Assembly: GCF_017877135.1 (NCBI RefSeq)
Contig: NZ_JAGIPH010000009.1
Span: 1 to 64,000, forward strand
DNA: 64,000 nucleotides
DNA from: Neorhizobium galegae
Lineage (GTDB): Bacteria; Pseudomonadota; Alphaproteobacteria; Rhizobiales; Rhizobiaceae
Direction of reading: 5' to 3'
The notes below the pieces were generated by a model that was not told where the DNA came from, did no database searches, and saw only the letters and a list, made by a program, of their open reading frames with translations. The position numbers and the translations under genes are program-made. Shown in pieces: positions 51,406-61,144 of this stretch (position 1 is the first letter of the stretch; each line of letters starts with the position of its first letter).

Positions 51406-53022
51406 ATGGCCGTCGTTTCCAAGATGATCCCCGCCCCCGACAAAGTGAAAATCCGCACGGCGCTTCTGTCGGTCTCCGACAAGACCGGCATTGTGGAACT
51501 GGCACGCGCCCTTGCCGACCACGGCGTGCGGCTTCTGTCGACCGGCGGCACGTTCAAGGCCATCCGCGAGGCGGGCCTTGACGTGACCGATGTCTCTGAC
51601 GTTACCGGCTTTCCCGAAATCATGGATGGCCGCGTCAAGACGCTCCATCCGGGCGTTCATGGCGGGCTTCTGGCGATCCGCGACGATGCCGAGCATGCGA
51701 AGGCGATGGAAGAGCACAAGATCGGCGCGATCGATCTTGCCGTCATCAATCTTTATCCGTTCGAAGAAGTGCGGGCAGCCGGCGGCGATTATCCGACGAC
51801 GGTCGAAAACATCGATATCGGCGGTCCGGCGATGATCCGTGCTGCGGCCAAGAACCATGCCTATGTGACGATCGTTACCGATCCGCAGGATTATCCGCAG
51901 CTGATCGAGGCGATGCGCGCCGACGAGGGCAAGACGGCTTACGCCTTCCGCCAGAAACTTGCGGCCCGCGCCTATTCCCGCACCGCCGCCTATGACACGA
52001 TGATTTCCAACTGGTTTGCCGAAGCGCTCGATATCGAGATGCCGCGTTACCGCACCGTCGGCGGCATTCTTGCCCAGGAAATGCGTTACGGCGAAAACCC
52101 GCACCAGTCCGCCGGCTTTTACCTGACCGGCGACAAGCGCCCCGGCGTATCGACGGCAACGCTCATCCAAGGCAAGCAGCTTTCCTACAACAATATCAAC
52201 GACACCGATGCCGCTTATGAGCTGGTCAGCGAATTTCCGGCCGAGATGGGTGCTGCCTGCGCCATCATCAAGCACGCCAACCCCTGCGGCGTCGCCATCG
52301 GTTCTTCGCTCGTCGATGCCTATGGCCGGGCGCTTGCCTGCGACAGCACCTCTGCCTTCGGCGGCGTGATTGCGCTCAACCAGATGCTGGATGCCGCAAC
52401 GGCAGAACAGATCATCAAGCTGTTCACCGAAGTCATCATCGCGCCGGATGCCTCCGAAGAAGCCAAAGCGATCATTGCGAAAAAGCCGAACCTGCGTCTT
52501 CTGCTCGCCGGCGGCCTTCCCGATCCGCGTTCGCGCGGGCTCACCGCCAAGACCGTTTCCGGCGGGCTTCTCGTCCAGACCCGTGACAACGGCATGGTGG
52601 AAGACCTCGATCTGCGCGTCGTCACCAAGCGGGCGCCGAGCAAGCAGGAACTGATCGACATGAAGTTTGCCTTCAAGGTGGCAAAGCATGTGAAGTCGAA
52701 TGCCGTTGTCTATGCCAAGGATGGCCAGACGGCCGGCATTGGCGCCGGCCAGATGAGCCGCGTCGATTCCGCCCGTATCGCGGCGCTGAAGGCCGAGGAA
52801 TCGGCCAAGGTGATGGGCTGGGCTGCGCCGATGACGCAAGGCTCCGCAGTTGCCTCCGAGGCCTTCCTGCCGTTTGCCGATGGTCTCCTGTCGATGATTG
52901 CCGCTGGCGCGACCGCACTTATCCAGCCGGGCGGCTCCATGCGCGACGAGGAAGTGATTGCAGCCGCCGACGAACACGGCGTTGCCATGGTGTTTACCGG
53001 CATGCGCCACTTCCGCCACTGA
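51406..53022 (+). CDS. purH: Bifunctional AICAR formyltransferase / IMP cyclohydrolase
   Basis: Last two steps of purine synthesis. 538 aa from ATG 51406 (ggag upstream). N-terminal IMP cyclohydrolase (MGS-like): RTALLSVSDKTGIVELARALADHGVRLLSTGGT and MDGRVKTLHPGVHGGLLA. The C-terminal formyltransferase contains LRYGENPHQSA-like MRYGENPHQ, AIIKHANPCGVA (catalytic KHxxPCG), STSAFGGVIALN and AGIGAGQMSRVDS. Ends FTGMRHFRH, as usual. The 131-bp leader shows no ZTP (pfl) riboswitch core. A strong terminator follows. Confidence 0.97.
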   Translation: MAVVSKMIPAPDKVKIRTALLSVSDKTGIVELARALADHGVRLLSTGGTFKAIREAGLDVTDVSDVTGFPEIMDGRVKTLHPGVHGGLLAIRDDAEHAKAMEEHKIGAIDLAVINLYPFEEVRAAGGDYPTTVENIDIGGPAMIRAAAKNHAYVTIVTDPQDYPQLIEAMRADEGKTAYAFRQKLAARAYSRTAAYDTMISNWFAEALDIEMPRYRTVGGILAQEMRYGENPHQSAGFYLTGDKRPGVSTATLIQGKQLSYNNINDTDAAYELVSEFPAEMGAACAIIKHANPCGVAIGSSLVDAYGRALACDSTSAFGGVIALNQMLDAATAEQIIKLFTEVIIAPDASEEAKAIIAKKPNLRLLLAGGLPDPRSRGLTAKTVSGGLLVQTRDNGMVEDLDLRVVTKRAPSKQELIDMKFAFKVAKHVKSNAVVYAKDGQTAGIGAGQMSRVDSARIAALKAEESAKVMGWAAPMTQGSAVASEAFLPFADGLLSMIAAGATALIQPGGSMRDEEVIAAADEHGVAMVFTGMRHFRH

Positions 53023-53052
53023 TCACAGTCGCGCCTCAAACCATCCTGCACG

Positions 53053-53079
53053 ATGCCCGGGTTACGCCCGGGCATTTTT
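53053..53079 (+). terminator. Rho-independent terminator after purH
   Basis: atgcccggg (53053-53061), 5-nt loop ttacg, cccgggcat (53067-53075), then a T-run. It also lies 10 bp before the stop of the convergent transporter gene. Confidence 0.93.
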
Positions 53080-53088
53080 CGTTAAGGA

Positions 53089-54483
53089 TCAGCGCTCTTC
53101 CGGGCGCTCCACGGCCGGATAACGGGTCCCGATAAGAAGAACGAGGCCAGCCAGAAGAAACAGGATGAGCATGGCCATCCCGAGCCGCGCCGAGCCTGAG
53201 GCATAGGTGACGAGCGAGAAGGAGAGCGTCGCCATGAAGCTCGTGGCGCGGCCGGACAGCGCATAGATGCCGAAATAGCGCCCGGCTTCATCCGGATGCA
53301 CGCTTCTGGAAAGGTAGGAGCGCGACGAGGCCTGCACGGGGCCGAAGGCCATGCCGATGAGCGCCCCGAAGATCAAATAAACCTTTTCGGCGGACGTGGC
53401 GAACACGCCGCCGGTATCGACAGCCGACAGCGGTACAAGCCCGAACAGGATGTAACCGGGAGCCGTCGAGATGATGCCAAGCGTTGCTATCAGCAACAGC
53501 ACAAGGCTGAGGATGACGACGGTTTTTGAGCCGGACAGCCTGTCGAGCCGGCCGGCAGCAAGGCAGCTGAAGATCGCGACGACATTGATGAGGATGCCGA
53601 ACAGGCCGATTTCGAGCGTCGCCCAACCGAACATGCCCGCCGCAAAGGCGCCGCCGAGGATCAAAAGACCGTTTACGCCGTCCTGATAGAGCATGCGGGC
53701 GATGAGAAATCGCAGGATGGTTTTGCGCCGCGTGACGAGTTCGGAAAGCGTGGCAGACAGTTCGCGCACGCCGGATAGAACCGCCTTTTTCATCGGTTCG
53801 CCGCGCGTGGCATCCGGCGTGAAAAAAAACATCGGCAAGATGAAGACAAGATACCAGCCGGCAGCCAGAGGTCCCGTGATGCGCGCATCCTCGCCGAGCG
53901 CCGGATCGAGCCCGAAGAGCGGCGCCATGCCGAGGATCGTGACCCCCGTCTTCGGATCGGCGGCCAGAAAACCGACGACGAAGATCAGCACCACCATACC
54001 GCCGAGATAACCCAGCCCCCAGGCGGTGTTGGAGACACGGCCCACCTCGCTTGCCGGCACCAGCCGCGGCATCATCGAATCATTGAAGACGATGGAAAAT
54101 TCCGCCGCGATCGAGGCAAGGATCATGAAGGTAACCGGCCAGACGAGGGCTGAGCCCGGGGCTGCAAACCAGAGCATGGCCAGCGATGCAATCTTCACCA
54201 CGGCAAAACAGGCAATCCACGGTTTTCGCGGGCCGGATTGATCGGCAATCGCACCGAGGACCGGCGACAGAAGCGCGATCACGATGGAGGAAACGGTTGC
54301 CATGTTGCTCCACATGGCCTGGGCTGCCACCGGATCCTGCGTCAGGCGGGCGACGAAATACGGCCCAAAGACGAAGGTGGTCACCACCGTGAAGAAGGGC
54401 TGGGCTGCCCAGTCGAACAGCATCCAGCCCCAGATTCCGCGAGACGGCACCTTGGGCACCGTCCCGGAGTTTTCAAACGTCAC
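53089..54483 (-). CDS. UMF1-family MFS protein (Atg22-like)
   Basis: 464 aa from a GTG start with gggagga upstream. About 12 TM helices. WGWMLFDWAAQPFFTVVTTFVFGPYF near the N-terminus is diagnostic for the UMF1/Atg22-like group (FDWAxxxF...T.V..FIFxPYF). The central loop (DATRGEPMKKAVLSGVREL) divides the halves. Family members export nutrients or are of unknown role in bacteria. It ends 10 bp from the purH terminator and starts 32 bp after the end of the GDH gene on the same strand; co-transcription with GDH is possible. Confidence 0.88.
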   Translation of the reverse strand: MTFENSGTVPKVPSRGIWGWMLFDWAAQPFFTVVTTFVFGPYFVARLTQDPVAAQAMWSNMATVSSIVIALLSPVLGAIADQSGPRKPWIACFAVVKIASLAMLWFAAPGSALVWPVTFMILASIAAEFSIVFNDSMMPRLVPASEVGRVSNTAWGLGYLGGMVVLIFVVGFLAADPKTGVTILGMAPLFGLDPALGEDARITGPLAAGWYLVFILPMFFFTPDATRGEPMKKAVLSGVRELSATLSELVTRRKTILRFLIARMLYQDGVNGLLILGGAFAAGMFGWATLEIGLFGILINVVAIFSCLAAGRLDRLSGSKTVVILSLVLLLIATLGIISTAPGYILFGLVPLSAVDTGGVFATSAEKVYLIFGALIGMAFGPVQASSRSYLSRSVHPDEAGRYFGIYALSGRATSFMATLSFSLVTYASGSARLGMAMLILFLLAGLVLLIGTRYPAVERPEER

Positions 54484-54514
54484 GGCGCTCCTCCCGTTTC
54501 AGAGCGCCATTGGA

Positions 54515-57500
54515 TCACCGAACCCCGGTCTGGGCAAGGTCCGTGAACAGGCTGGCCGCCACCATCATCCGGGCCAACGTCGTGTCGCCGCCTTCGCTCA
54601 AGGCCATCAACTCGCTGCTGATGCGGTTGAGACGCAGCCGGTCGCTGGCAAGCCAGGCTTCCAGCGGCTTGTCGTCGGCACCATGCGTCTGCAGCGCAAT
54701 CGTCACGATATCCCGCCTTGCCGCTGCGATCTGCTGCAGGGCGCGGATGATGGCGAGGTTTTCGTAATGATCGGCCGTGCCGAACCGTTCGCCCGCCTCG
54801 AGGAAGCGGTTGACCCGGAACGTGTCGGTGGCGTGGAAATAAACCTCCGTTGCCCGCGAAAGAGGCGCACCGCTGCGCTCGGAAATCAGCATGATTTCCG
54901 GCACGAGAACCAGGTTCGGCAGAAGGTCGAGTTCGCCTGCAAGCGCGGCCGGCACGCCCTCGATGGGGGCGGCACCCTCGCCTGCCGCCGTGCTGCGGAT
55001 GGTGCTGCGCAAGCCATCGATGCCGGCGCGGATGCGCTTGATGGCATCTTCCACCGGAGCAGCAACAATGCCGGTCTGCAGGATGAAGATGGTGGCACCG
55101 AAGAAGATCTCGCCGATACGCTCATAAAGATCGTTCTGCACCTCGCCATCCAGCGTGCCATCCAGCGCATCGACCGCCGCCCAGAGTTTTGGCAGGTCAT
55201 AGGCATCGCGGGCGATGAAGGCGGCTTTCACCACATCCACCTGCGCGCGCCCGCTGATATCGCTCATCATCTGGGCAAAGCCCGGACCGCCGCGGTTGAT
55301 CACCTCGTTGGCCAGCACCGTCGCGATGATTTCGCGGTGCAGGCGGTGGTGAGCAATGTCATTTGCATAAGCCGCCTGCATGGGGCCCGGGAAGTAAGCC
55401 GTCAGCACAGCGCCAAAATAGGGATCATCCGGCAGGTCACTTGCCACGATCGCATCAAACAGCACGATCTTGGCATAGGAGAGAAGCACGCCCACTTCCG
55501 GACGTGTCAGCGGCTTGCCCGCCGCATAGCGTTCGGCAAGTTCGGCATCATCCGGCAGCGTCTCCACCTTGCGGTTCAGCTCCCCTTGCCCTTCCAGCGC
55601 CGACATCAGCCGCGACAGTTCTTCGCGGTTGCGCACGCCACGCCGTGTCGTCAGCGAAATGGCAAGCGACTGCAGGTAGTTGTTGCGCAGGACAAGCGCC
55701 CCGACATCCGCCGTCATCGAGGCGAGCAGTCGGTCGCGCTTGTCACGCGGCAGCCGGCCATCCTGCATGGCAGGGCTCAGCGCAATCTTGATGTTGACCT
55801 CGACGTCGGAGGAATTGACGCCGGCCGAGTTGTCGATCGCGTCGGAATTGCAGCGCCCGCCGGCAAGTGCATAGGCGATGCGGCCCTTCTGCGTGACACC
55901 GAGATTGGCGCCCTCGCCGATCACCTTGGCGCGCACCTCGCCGGCCGTGACGCGGATCGGATCGTTGGCGCGGTCACCAACCTCCGCATCCGTTTCCGAC
56001 TGCGCCTTGATATAGGTGCCGATGCCGCCGAACCACAAAAGATCGACCGGGCTTTTGAGGATCGCCGTGATGATCTCGAAGGGAGTGGCGATATCCTTGT
56101 CGAGGCCGATGGCGGCCTTTGCCTCCGGCGTCAGTTTCACCGATTTTTCCGTGCGCGGAATGACCATGCCGCCCTTGGAGAGAACCGAACGGTCGAAATC
56201 CTGCCAGCTGGAGCGCGGCAGGGCAAACATCCGCTCGCGCTCGGCAAAGGTCTTTTGCGTATCGGGGTCCGGATCGATGACGATGTCACGGTGATCGAAG
56301 GCGGCAACCAGCCGGATGTGCTTGGACAGCAGCATGCCATTGCCGAACACATCGCCCGACATGTCGCCGACGCCAGCCACCGTAAATGGCGTGGTCTGAA
56401 TATCGACATTCATCTCGCGGAAATGGCGTTTGACCGCCTCCCAGGCGCCGCGTGCGGTAATGCCCATTTTCTTGTGGTCGTAGCCGGCCGAACCGCCGGA
56501 GGCAAAGGCGTCGTCCAGCCAGAAGCCCGCCTCCTGCGCAAGACCATTTGCGGTGTCGGAGAAGGTCGCCGTGCCCTTGTCGGCGGCGACGACGAAATAG
56601 GGATCGTCCCCATCCAGTCGCAGCGTATCGGCCGGGCCGACCACGTCGCCACCGACGATATTGTCGGTGATCGACAGGAGCGTGCGGATGAAGGTCTTGT
56701 AGGCATCGCGGCCCGCATTGAAGAAGGCATCGCGCTGCGCCGGTGACGGCAGCTTCTTCGGGAAGAAGCCGCCCTTGGCGCCAACCGGCACGATCACGGC
56801 ATTCTTCACCTGCTGCGCTTTTACGAGCCCCAGCACTTCCGTTCGGTAATCCTCGCCGCGATCCGACCAGCGCAATCCGCCGCGGGCCACCTTGCCGAAG
56901 CGCAGGTGGACGCCCTCCACTTCCGTGCCATAGACGAAGATTTCGCGGAACGGGCGCGGCTGCGGCAGGCCGTCCAGCAGTTTGGGATCCAGCTTGAAGG
57001 CGATCATCGGCTTGGGCTGGCCGTTCTCGTCCGTCTGGAAATAGTTGGTGCGCAGGGTTGAATCGATGACGTTGACGTAGCGGCGCAGCGTGCGGTCGTC
57101 GTCGAGATTGGGAACGGCCGTCAGCGCCTCCTCGATGGCGGCATGATGGCGGATGAGACGCTCCTCGCGCTCGGCATCGCCCAGTTTGGGATCAAATCCA
57201 TCCCTGAAGAGCGAGAAGAGATCCCGGCTGATGGACGGATAGCGGGCCATGGTATCGGCAATATGGGCCTGCGAATAAACGATGCCGGTCTGGCGCAGGT
57301 AGCGGGCATAGGCCCGAAGCACGGTGACTTCGCGCACGGAAAGACCCGTCAGCAGAACCAGCCGGTTGAAGCTGTCATTATCCGCCGACCCGTCGAAGGC
57401 GGCGAGGAAGGCTTCCTCCACCAGCGGCGCCTCCCGCTCCATGTCGATTGCGCGCTCGTCGGTCAATTGCAGTTCCATGTCATGCAGCACGACGCGCGTG

Positions 57501-59266
57501 CCGCTTTGCGTGAGCACAAGGTCGAAGGTGCGCTCGCTCACCACCTGAAAGCCGAGATTCTCCAGAAGCGGCACACGGCGCGACAAGGCCAGATGGCCGC
57601 CGGCGTGGAAGATTTTCAGAGACAGAATGCGCCGCTCTCCATCCTGGCGCTCGTAAAGCGAAATGCGGATCGGTTCTCCCTGCACGCAGGCCAGGATATC
57701 GGGCAGATCGGCAAAGGTTTCCTCCGGCGAAAAGGCTTCCTGGAAGGCGAAACTGGTGTCGATGTGCGGGCTGTCCGGTCCTGCCAGACCGGCAAAGCGC
57801 TCGGCCCAGGGCGTTGAAATCTCGCGGATCGCGTCTTCCAGCTGCTTTTGCGGCACATGCGGGGTCTTGCCGAGCCTCCGGCCGATGATGAAATGCACGC
57901 GCGCATTGCCGCCCTCCGGAAAGGCCGGATAATAGGCGGAGACATGGCCTTCGAAGGTTGCGGCGAGATAGGTGCCAATCTTCTCGCGCACCGCCGAATT
58001 GTAATTTTCACGCGGCACGTAAACGAGAATGGACACGAAGCGGTCGAAATGGTCGATGCGCGCCAGTGCCCGCACGCGCGGCCGCTCGGCCAGTTCCATG
58101 ATCTGCTCGCAATAGCGCGCCAGAAGATCCGGATCGATCTGGAACAGGTCGTCGCGCGGATAGGATTCGAGCGTGTTGCGCAGCATGCGACCGGAATGGC
58201 TGAGCGGATCAAAGCCGAAATGCTCTTCCACCCGCGCGGCCTTGGCCCGCAAGAGCGGAATTTCGCTGACGGAATGGGTGTAGGCCGTGCCGGTAAACAG
58301 GCCGACGATGCGCAGCTCGCCGATGACCTTGCCTTCGGGGTCGAAACGCTTGACCCCGACATAGTCCATATAGGCGCGCCGGTGGACGGTGGATTTCACA
58401 TTGGCCTTGGTGACGATCAGGAAATCCTCCCCCTGGAGGAATTGCAGGATTTCCGGCGTGGTTGTCACCTGATCCTTACCCTGGCGCAGTACAAGCACAT
58501 CCGGATCCGACAGGATGCCGAGGCCCCGCCCCTCGCCGCGCGACAGTGTCGCATCGGCGCCCTCGCCGGAATAGACGTATTCGCGCATGCCAAGGAAGAT
58601 GAAATTGCCGTCGCGCAGCCATTTGAAGAAGTCGAGCGCCTCGTCCCGTTCTGCCCGGCGGCCGGTGATCGGCGCCTCCTTCATGTCGCGGCTGGCGCCC
58701 TTCAGCAGGGACAGCATCGGCTTCCAGTCGGTAATGACGGAGTGGACCTTGTCGAGCAGAAGGCGCAGTCGCGCCGAAAGATCTGCCGCCTGCTCCTCGG
58801 TGAGTGGTGCCAGATGAATCTGGATGAGGCTGACATGCTCGCTCGCCGCCTGGCTTCGCTCATAGGAATAGAGCCCCGGCGCCTTGCCCGGCTGCACGTC
58901 GAGGATAGGATGGACGGCAAGCGTGATGTCACGGAAGCTGCTGGTCACCTCGCCCATGACCGAATCGAAGAGGAAAGGCATGTCACGGTCGATCACCGTC
59001 AACACCGAGACCGGCACGCCATGGGGCGCGACGCCCTCGACAGTGGAAATGGAGATCCGCGCGGTCTCGCCCGTGAAGGCCTCCAGTTCGCGGGCCGCAT
59101 AATGGGCGGAAGCGGCCAGCATGTCGGGCGTATAGGCGGCGATGTCGTCATTGCTGGCCCGACCAAACAGAATATCCGGATCCAACACGACACCACCGCT
59201 CTCAGCCCAGGCCGCGTGGGCCAGTTGGATCTGTTTTTCCTGCTTCGGATTACGCTTGGCAGCCAT
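54515..59266 (-). CDS. gdhZ: NAD-specific glutamate dehydrogenase, large (~180 kDa) type
   Basis: Oxidises glutamate to 2-oxoglutarate and ammonia with NAD+. 1583 aa, the length of the GDH-180 class known from Streptomyces, Pseudomonas and Caulobacter. Long N-terminal regulatory region with ACT-like segments (for example MPFLFDSVMGEVTSSFRDITLAVHP, then IVGLFTGTAYTHSVSEIPLLRAK). Catalytic core about 770-1250: RFGKVARGGLRWSDRGEDYRTEVLGL, catalytic/substrate Lys in VPVGAKGGFFPKKLP near residue 825, VGVGDMSGDVFGNGML near 970, EGANLGVTQKGRIAYALAGG and NSDAIDNSAGVNSSDVEVN. The C-terminal 350 residues are family-specific. Strong agggagg site. Divergent from pdxY. Confidence 0.96.
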   Translation of the reverse strand: MAAKRNPKQEKQIQLAHAAWAESGGVVLDPDILFGRASNDDIAAYTPDMLAASAHYAARELEAFTGETARISISTVEGVAPHGVPVSVLTVIDRDMPFLFDSVMGEVTSSFRDITLAVHPILDVQPGKAPGLYSYERSQAASEHVSLIQIHLAPLTEEQAADLSARLRLLLDKVHSVITDWKPMLSLLKGASRDMKEAPITGRRAERDEALDFFKWLRDGNFIFLGMREYVYSGEGADATLSRGEGRGLGILSDPDVLVLRQGKDQVTTTPEILQFLQGEDFLIVTKANVKSTVHRRAYMDYVGVKRFDPEGKVIGELRIVGLFTGTAYTHSVSEIPLLRAKAARVEEHFGFDPLSHSGRMLRNTLESYPRDDLFQIDPDLLARYCEQIMELAERPRVRALARIDHFDRFVSILVYVPRENYNSAVREKIGTYLAATFEGHVSAYYPAFPEGGNARVHFIIGRRLGKTPHVPQKQLEDAIREISTPWAERFAGLAGPDSPHIDTSFAFQEAFSPEETFADLPDILACVQGEPIRISLYERQDGERRILSLKIFHAGGHLALSRRVPLLENLGFQVVSERTFDLVLTQSGTRVVLHDMELQLTDERAIDMEREAPLVEEAFLAAFDGSADNDSFNRLVLLTGLSVREVTVLRAYARYLRQTGIVYSQAHIADTMARYPSISRDLFSLFRDGFDPKLGDAEREERLIRHHAAIEEALTAVPNLDDDRTLRRYVNVIDSTLRTNYFQTDENGQPKPMIAFKLDPKLLDGLPQPRPFREIFVYGTEVEGVHLRFGKVARGGLRWSDRGEDYRTEVLGLVKAQQVKNAVIVPVGAKGGFFPKKLPSPAQRDAFFNAGRDAYKTFIRTLLSITDNIVGGDVVGPADTLRLDGDDPYFVVAADKGTATFSDTANGLAQEAGFWLDDAFASGGSAGYDHKKMGITARGAWEAVKRHFREMNVDIQTTPFTVAGVGDMSGDVFGNGMLLSKHIRLVAAFDHRDIVIDPDPDTQKTFAERERMFALPRSSWQDFDRSVLSKGGMVIPRTEKSVKLTPEAKAAIGLDKDIATPFEIITAILKSPVDLLWFGGIGTYIKAQSETDAEVGDRANDPIRVTAGEVRAKVIGEGANLGVTQKGRIAYALAGGRCNSDAIDNSAGVNSSDVEVNIKIALSPAMQDGRLPRDKRDRLLASMTADVGALVLRNNYLQSLAISLTTRRGVRNREELSRLMSALEGQGELNRKVETLPDDAELAERYAAGKPLTRPEVGVLLSYAKIVLFDAIVASDLPDDPYFGAVLTAYFPGPMQAAYANDIAHHRLHREIIATVLANEVINRGGPGFAQMMSDISGRAQVDVVKAAFIARDAYDLPKLWAAVDALDGTLDGEVQNDLYERIGEIFFGATIFILQTGIVAAPVEDAIKRIRAGIDGLRSTIRSTAAGEGAAPIEGVPAALAGELDLLPNLVLVPEIMLISERSGAPLSRATEVYFHATDTFRVNRFLEAGERFGTADHYENLAIIRALQQIAAARRDIVTIALQTHGADDKPLEAWLASDRLRLNRISSELMALSEGGDTTLARMMVAASLFTDLAQTGVR

Positions 59267-59416
59267 GCTTTCCTCCCTTTGCTTGGTTAGGAGCTATTCA
59301 ACCGATGTTTGAGGCATTAAGGCAGCTCTGGAACAGGTTCTTGCATAGTTTTATGAGTTTAATTGACACCAGACCGTGAAAAATCGACGTAATCGCTCAA
59401 AAACAGGCTTTTTCTC

Positions 59417-60286
59417 ATGTCCGACACCCATGCCGTCATCGTCATCTCGAGCCATGTGATTCGCGGCTCCGTCGGAAACCGCGCGGCCGTGTTTGCGCTC
59501 GAGACGATGGGCCTGCCCGTCTGGGCGCTGCCGACGGTCATCATGCCGTGGCACCCGGGCCACGGTCCCTCGACGCGGGTGGTGATCCCGGAAGATCAGT
59601 TCGAAAAGATCATCGAGGATCTGATCCGCGCGCCCTGGCTGCCGGAAGTGAAGGCGGTGCTCACCGGCTATTTCGGCCATGCTGCGCAGCCGCGGCTGGT
59701 GGCGCGTCTGATTTCGGCGCTGAAAGCCAAGAATCCCGATCTCCTTTATGTCTGCGATCCGGTGATGGGCGACAAAGGCGGCCTCTACGTGCCGGAAGCA
59801 ACGGCCGAGGCCATCCGCGAAAACCTCATTCCGCTGGCCTCGCTTGCGACGCCGAACCGCTACGAGCTTGCCTGGATGGCCGGCGCAGATCTCGACAGCA
59901 ATACGGCGATCATGGATGCCGCCCTGTCGCTGGGGCCGGCAAAAATGCTGGTCACCTCCGCCGTGCCGATGATGGCGGGAGGCACCGGCAATCTGTACTT
60001 GAGTGGAAACCACGCCCTGCTTGCCGAGCACCGGCTGATCGACAATGCCCCGAACGGGCTGGGCGACCTCCTGTCGGCCGTGTTTCTCGCCCGGCTTCTG
60101 TCGGGCATGGACGAGGAAAGGGCGCTGCAGCTGGCAACCGCCAGCGTGTTCGAGGTTCTGGCGCGCACCGCCAAACGCGGCGGTGACGAACTGACACTCG
60201 AAACCGATGCGGCCAGCCTCTCGACACCGATGGCCATGGTGCAATTGCGCCACCTGATGCATCCCTCGCGCACCGGACGGCGCTGA
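59417..60286 (+). CDS. pdxY: Pyridoxal kinase
   Basis: Phosphorylates pyridoxal to PLP in the salvage pathway. 289 aa, PfkB/ribokinase-like. ISSHVIRGSVGNRAAVFALETMG at the start (SHVxxGxVGN), VWALPTVIMPWHPGHG, LLYVCDPVMGDKGGLYVPE, and ATPNRYELAWMAG are all PdxY motifs. The anion-hole/catalytic motif reads NGLGDLLSAVFLA, with the usual GTGD replaced by GLGD while the catalytic Asp stays; I believe this variant is normal in the rhizobial branch, but it should be checked. No strong ribosome site. Confidence 0.92.
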   Translation: MSDTHAVIVISSHVIRGSVGNRAAVFALETMGLPVWALPTVIMPWHPGHGPSTRVVIPEDQFEKIIEDLIRAPWLPEVKAVLTGYFGHAAQPRLVARLISALKAKNPDLLYVCDPVMGDKGGLYVPEATAEAIRENLIPLASLATPNRYELAWMAGADLDSNTAIMDAALSLGPAKMLVTSAVPMMAGGTGNLYLSGNHALLAEHRLIDNAPNGLGDLLSAVFLARLLSGMDEERALQLATASVFEVLARTAKRGGDELTLETDAASLSTPMAMVQLRHLMHPSRTGRR

Positions 60287-60458
60287 ACGGGTGGGCGCTG
60301 TGGCCCTCCTCAGGGTGTCATAAGCTGCGCCGCCTGGATGCACACGAAAGAGGGTGCCTGCCGGCTGCCGTTTGACGACCGGCTCGGCTGGCCCCGATTC
60401 GGATCGGGCGGATGCCGCACGTGTTGATCTTCTGCGCCAGCAAGGCTAATCAAGGCGC

Positions 60459-61100
60459 ATGACAGATTTTCCGCCCTCGCTCCTTTCCGGTTACGACAAC
60501 TTCATGAGCGGCCGCTATAGCGGGGAGCGCGAGCGCTACCGCACGCTAGCCGAGACAGGCCAGAAGCCGCACACACTGGTCGTTGCCTGTTGCGATAGCC
60601 GGTCGGCGCCCGAGACCATTTTCGATTCCGGCCCCGGCGAGCTCTTCGTCGTGCGCAATGTCGCAAACCTCGTGCCGCCCTATGAGCCGGACGGCCAGTT
60701 CCACGCCACGTCGGCAGCACTCGAATATGCCGTGCAGGTGTTGAAGATCCGCGATATCGTCGTCATGGGCCATGGCCGCTGCGGCGGTATCCAGGCAGCG
60801 CTCGATCCCTTGGACGAGCCTCTGTCGCCCGGCGACTTCATCGGAAAGTGGATGGGCCTGCTGCGCCCGACCGCCGAACAGATCCCCGGCATCGACGTCT
60901 TGACCCAGGCCGAGCGTCAGACGGCGCTGGAGCGGGTGTCGATCCGCAACTCCATCGCCAACCTGCGGACCTTTCCTTGCGTGAAAATCCTTGAGGAAAA
61001 GGGCCGTCTGCGCGTCCATGGCGCCTGGTTCGATATCTCGACAGGCGAGTTGTGGGTGATGGACGCCAAGACCGGCGATTTCATCCGGCCCAGTCTCTGA
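60459..61100 (+). CDS. Beta-class carbonic anhydrase
   Basis: Hydrates CO2 to bicarbonate. 213 aa. Zinc ligands: Cys44 in CCDSRSAPE (with the Asp46/Arg48 dyad), His105 and Cys108 in MGHGRCGG. FVVRNVANLVPPYEPDG and HATSAALEYAV are further class signatures. An aaggcg site precedes the ATG. Located between pdxY and the convergent MltB gene, no operon partner apparent. Confidence 0.96.
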   Translation: MTDFPPSLLSGYDNFMSGRYSGERERYRTLAETGQKPHTLVVACCDSRSAPETIFDSGPGELFVVRNVANLVPPYEPDGQFHATSAALEYAVQVLKIRDIVVMGHGRCGGIQAALDPLDEPLSPGDFIGKWMGLLRPTAEQIPGIDVLTQAERQTALERVSIRNSIANLRTFPCVKILEEKGRLRVHGAWFDISTGELWVMDAKTGDFIRPSL

Positions 61101-61144
61101 GCCGGATGCTTGGTGCAGGTTGAAGAGGCCTGCACCGGACGGGA

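Noticed and set aside
54284..56746. 820-codon plus-strand open frame
   Set aside because: Antisense to NAD-glutamate dehydrogenase; no recognisable domain.
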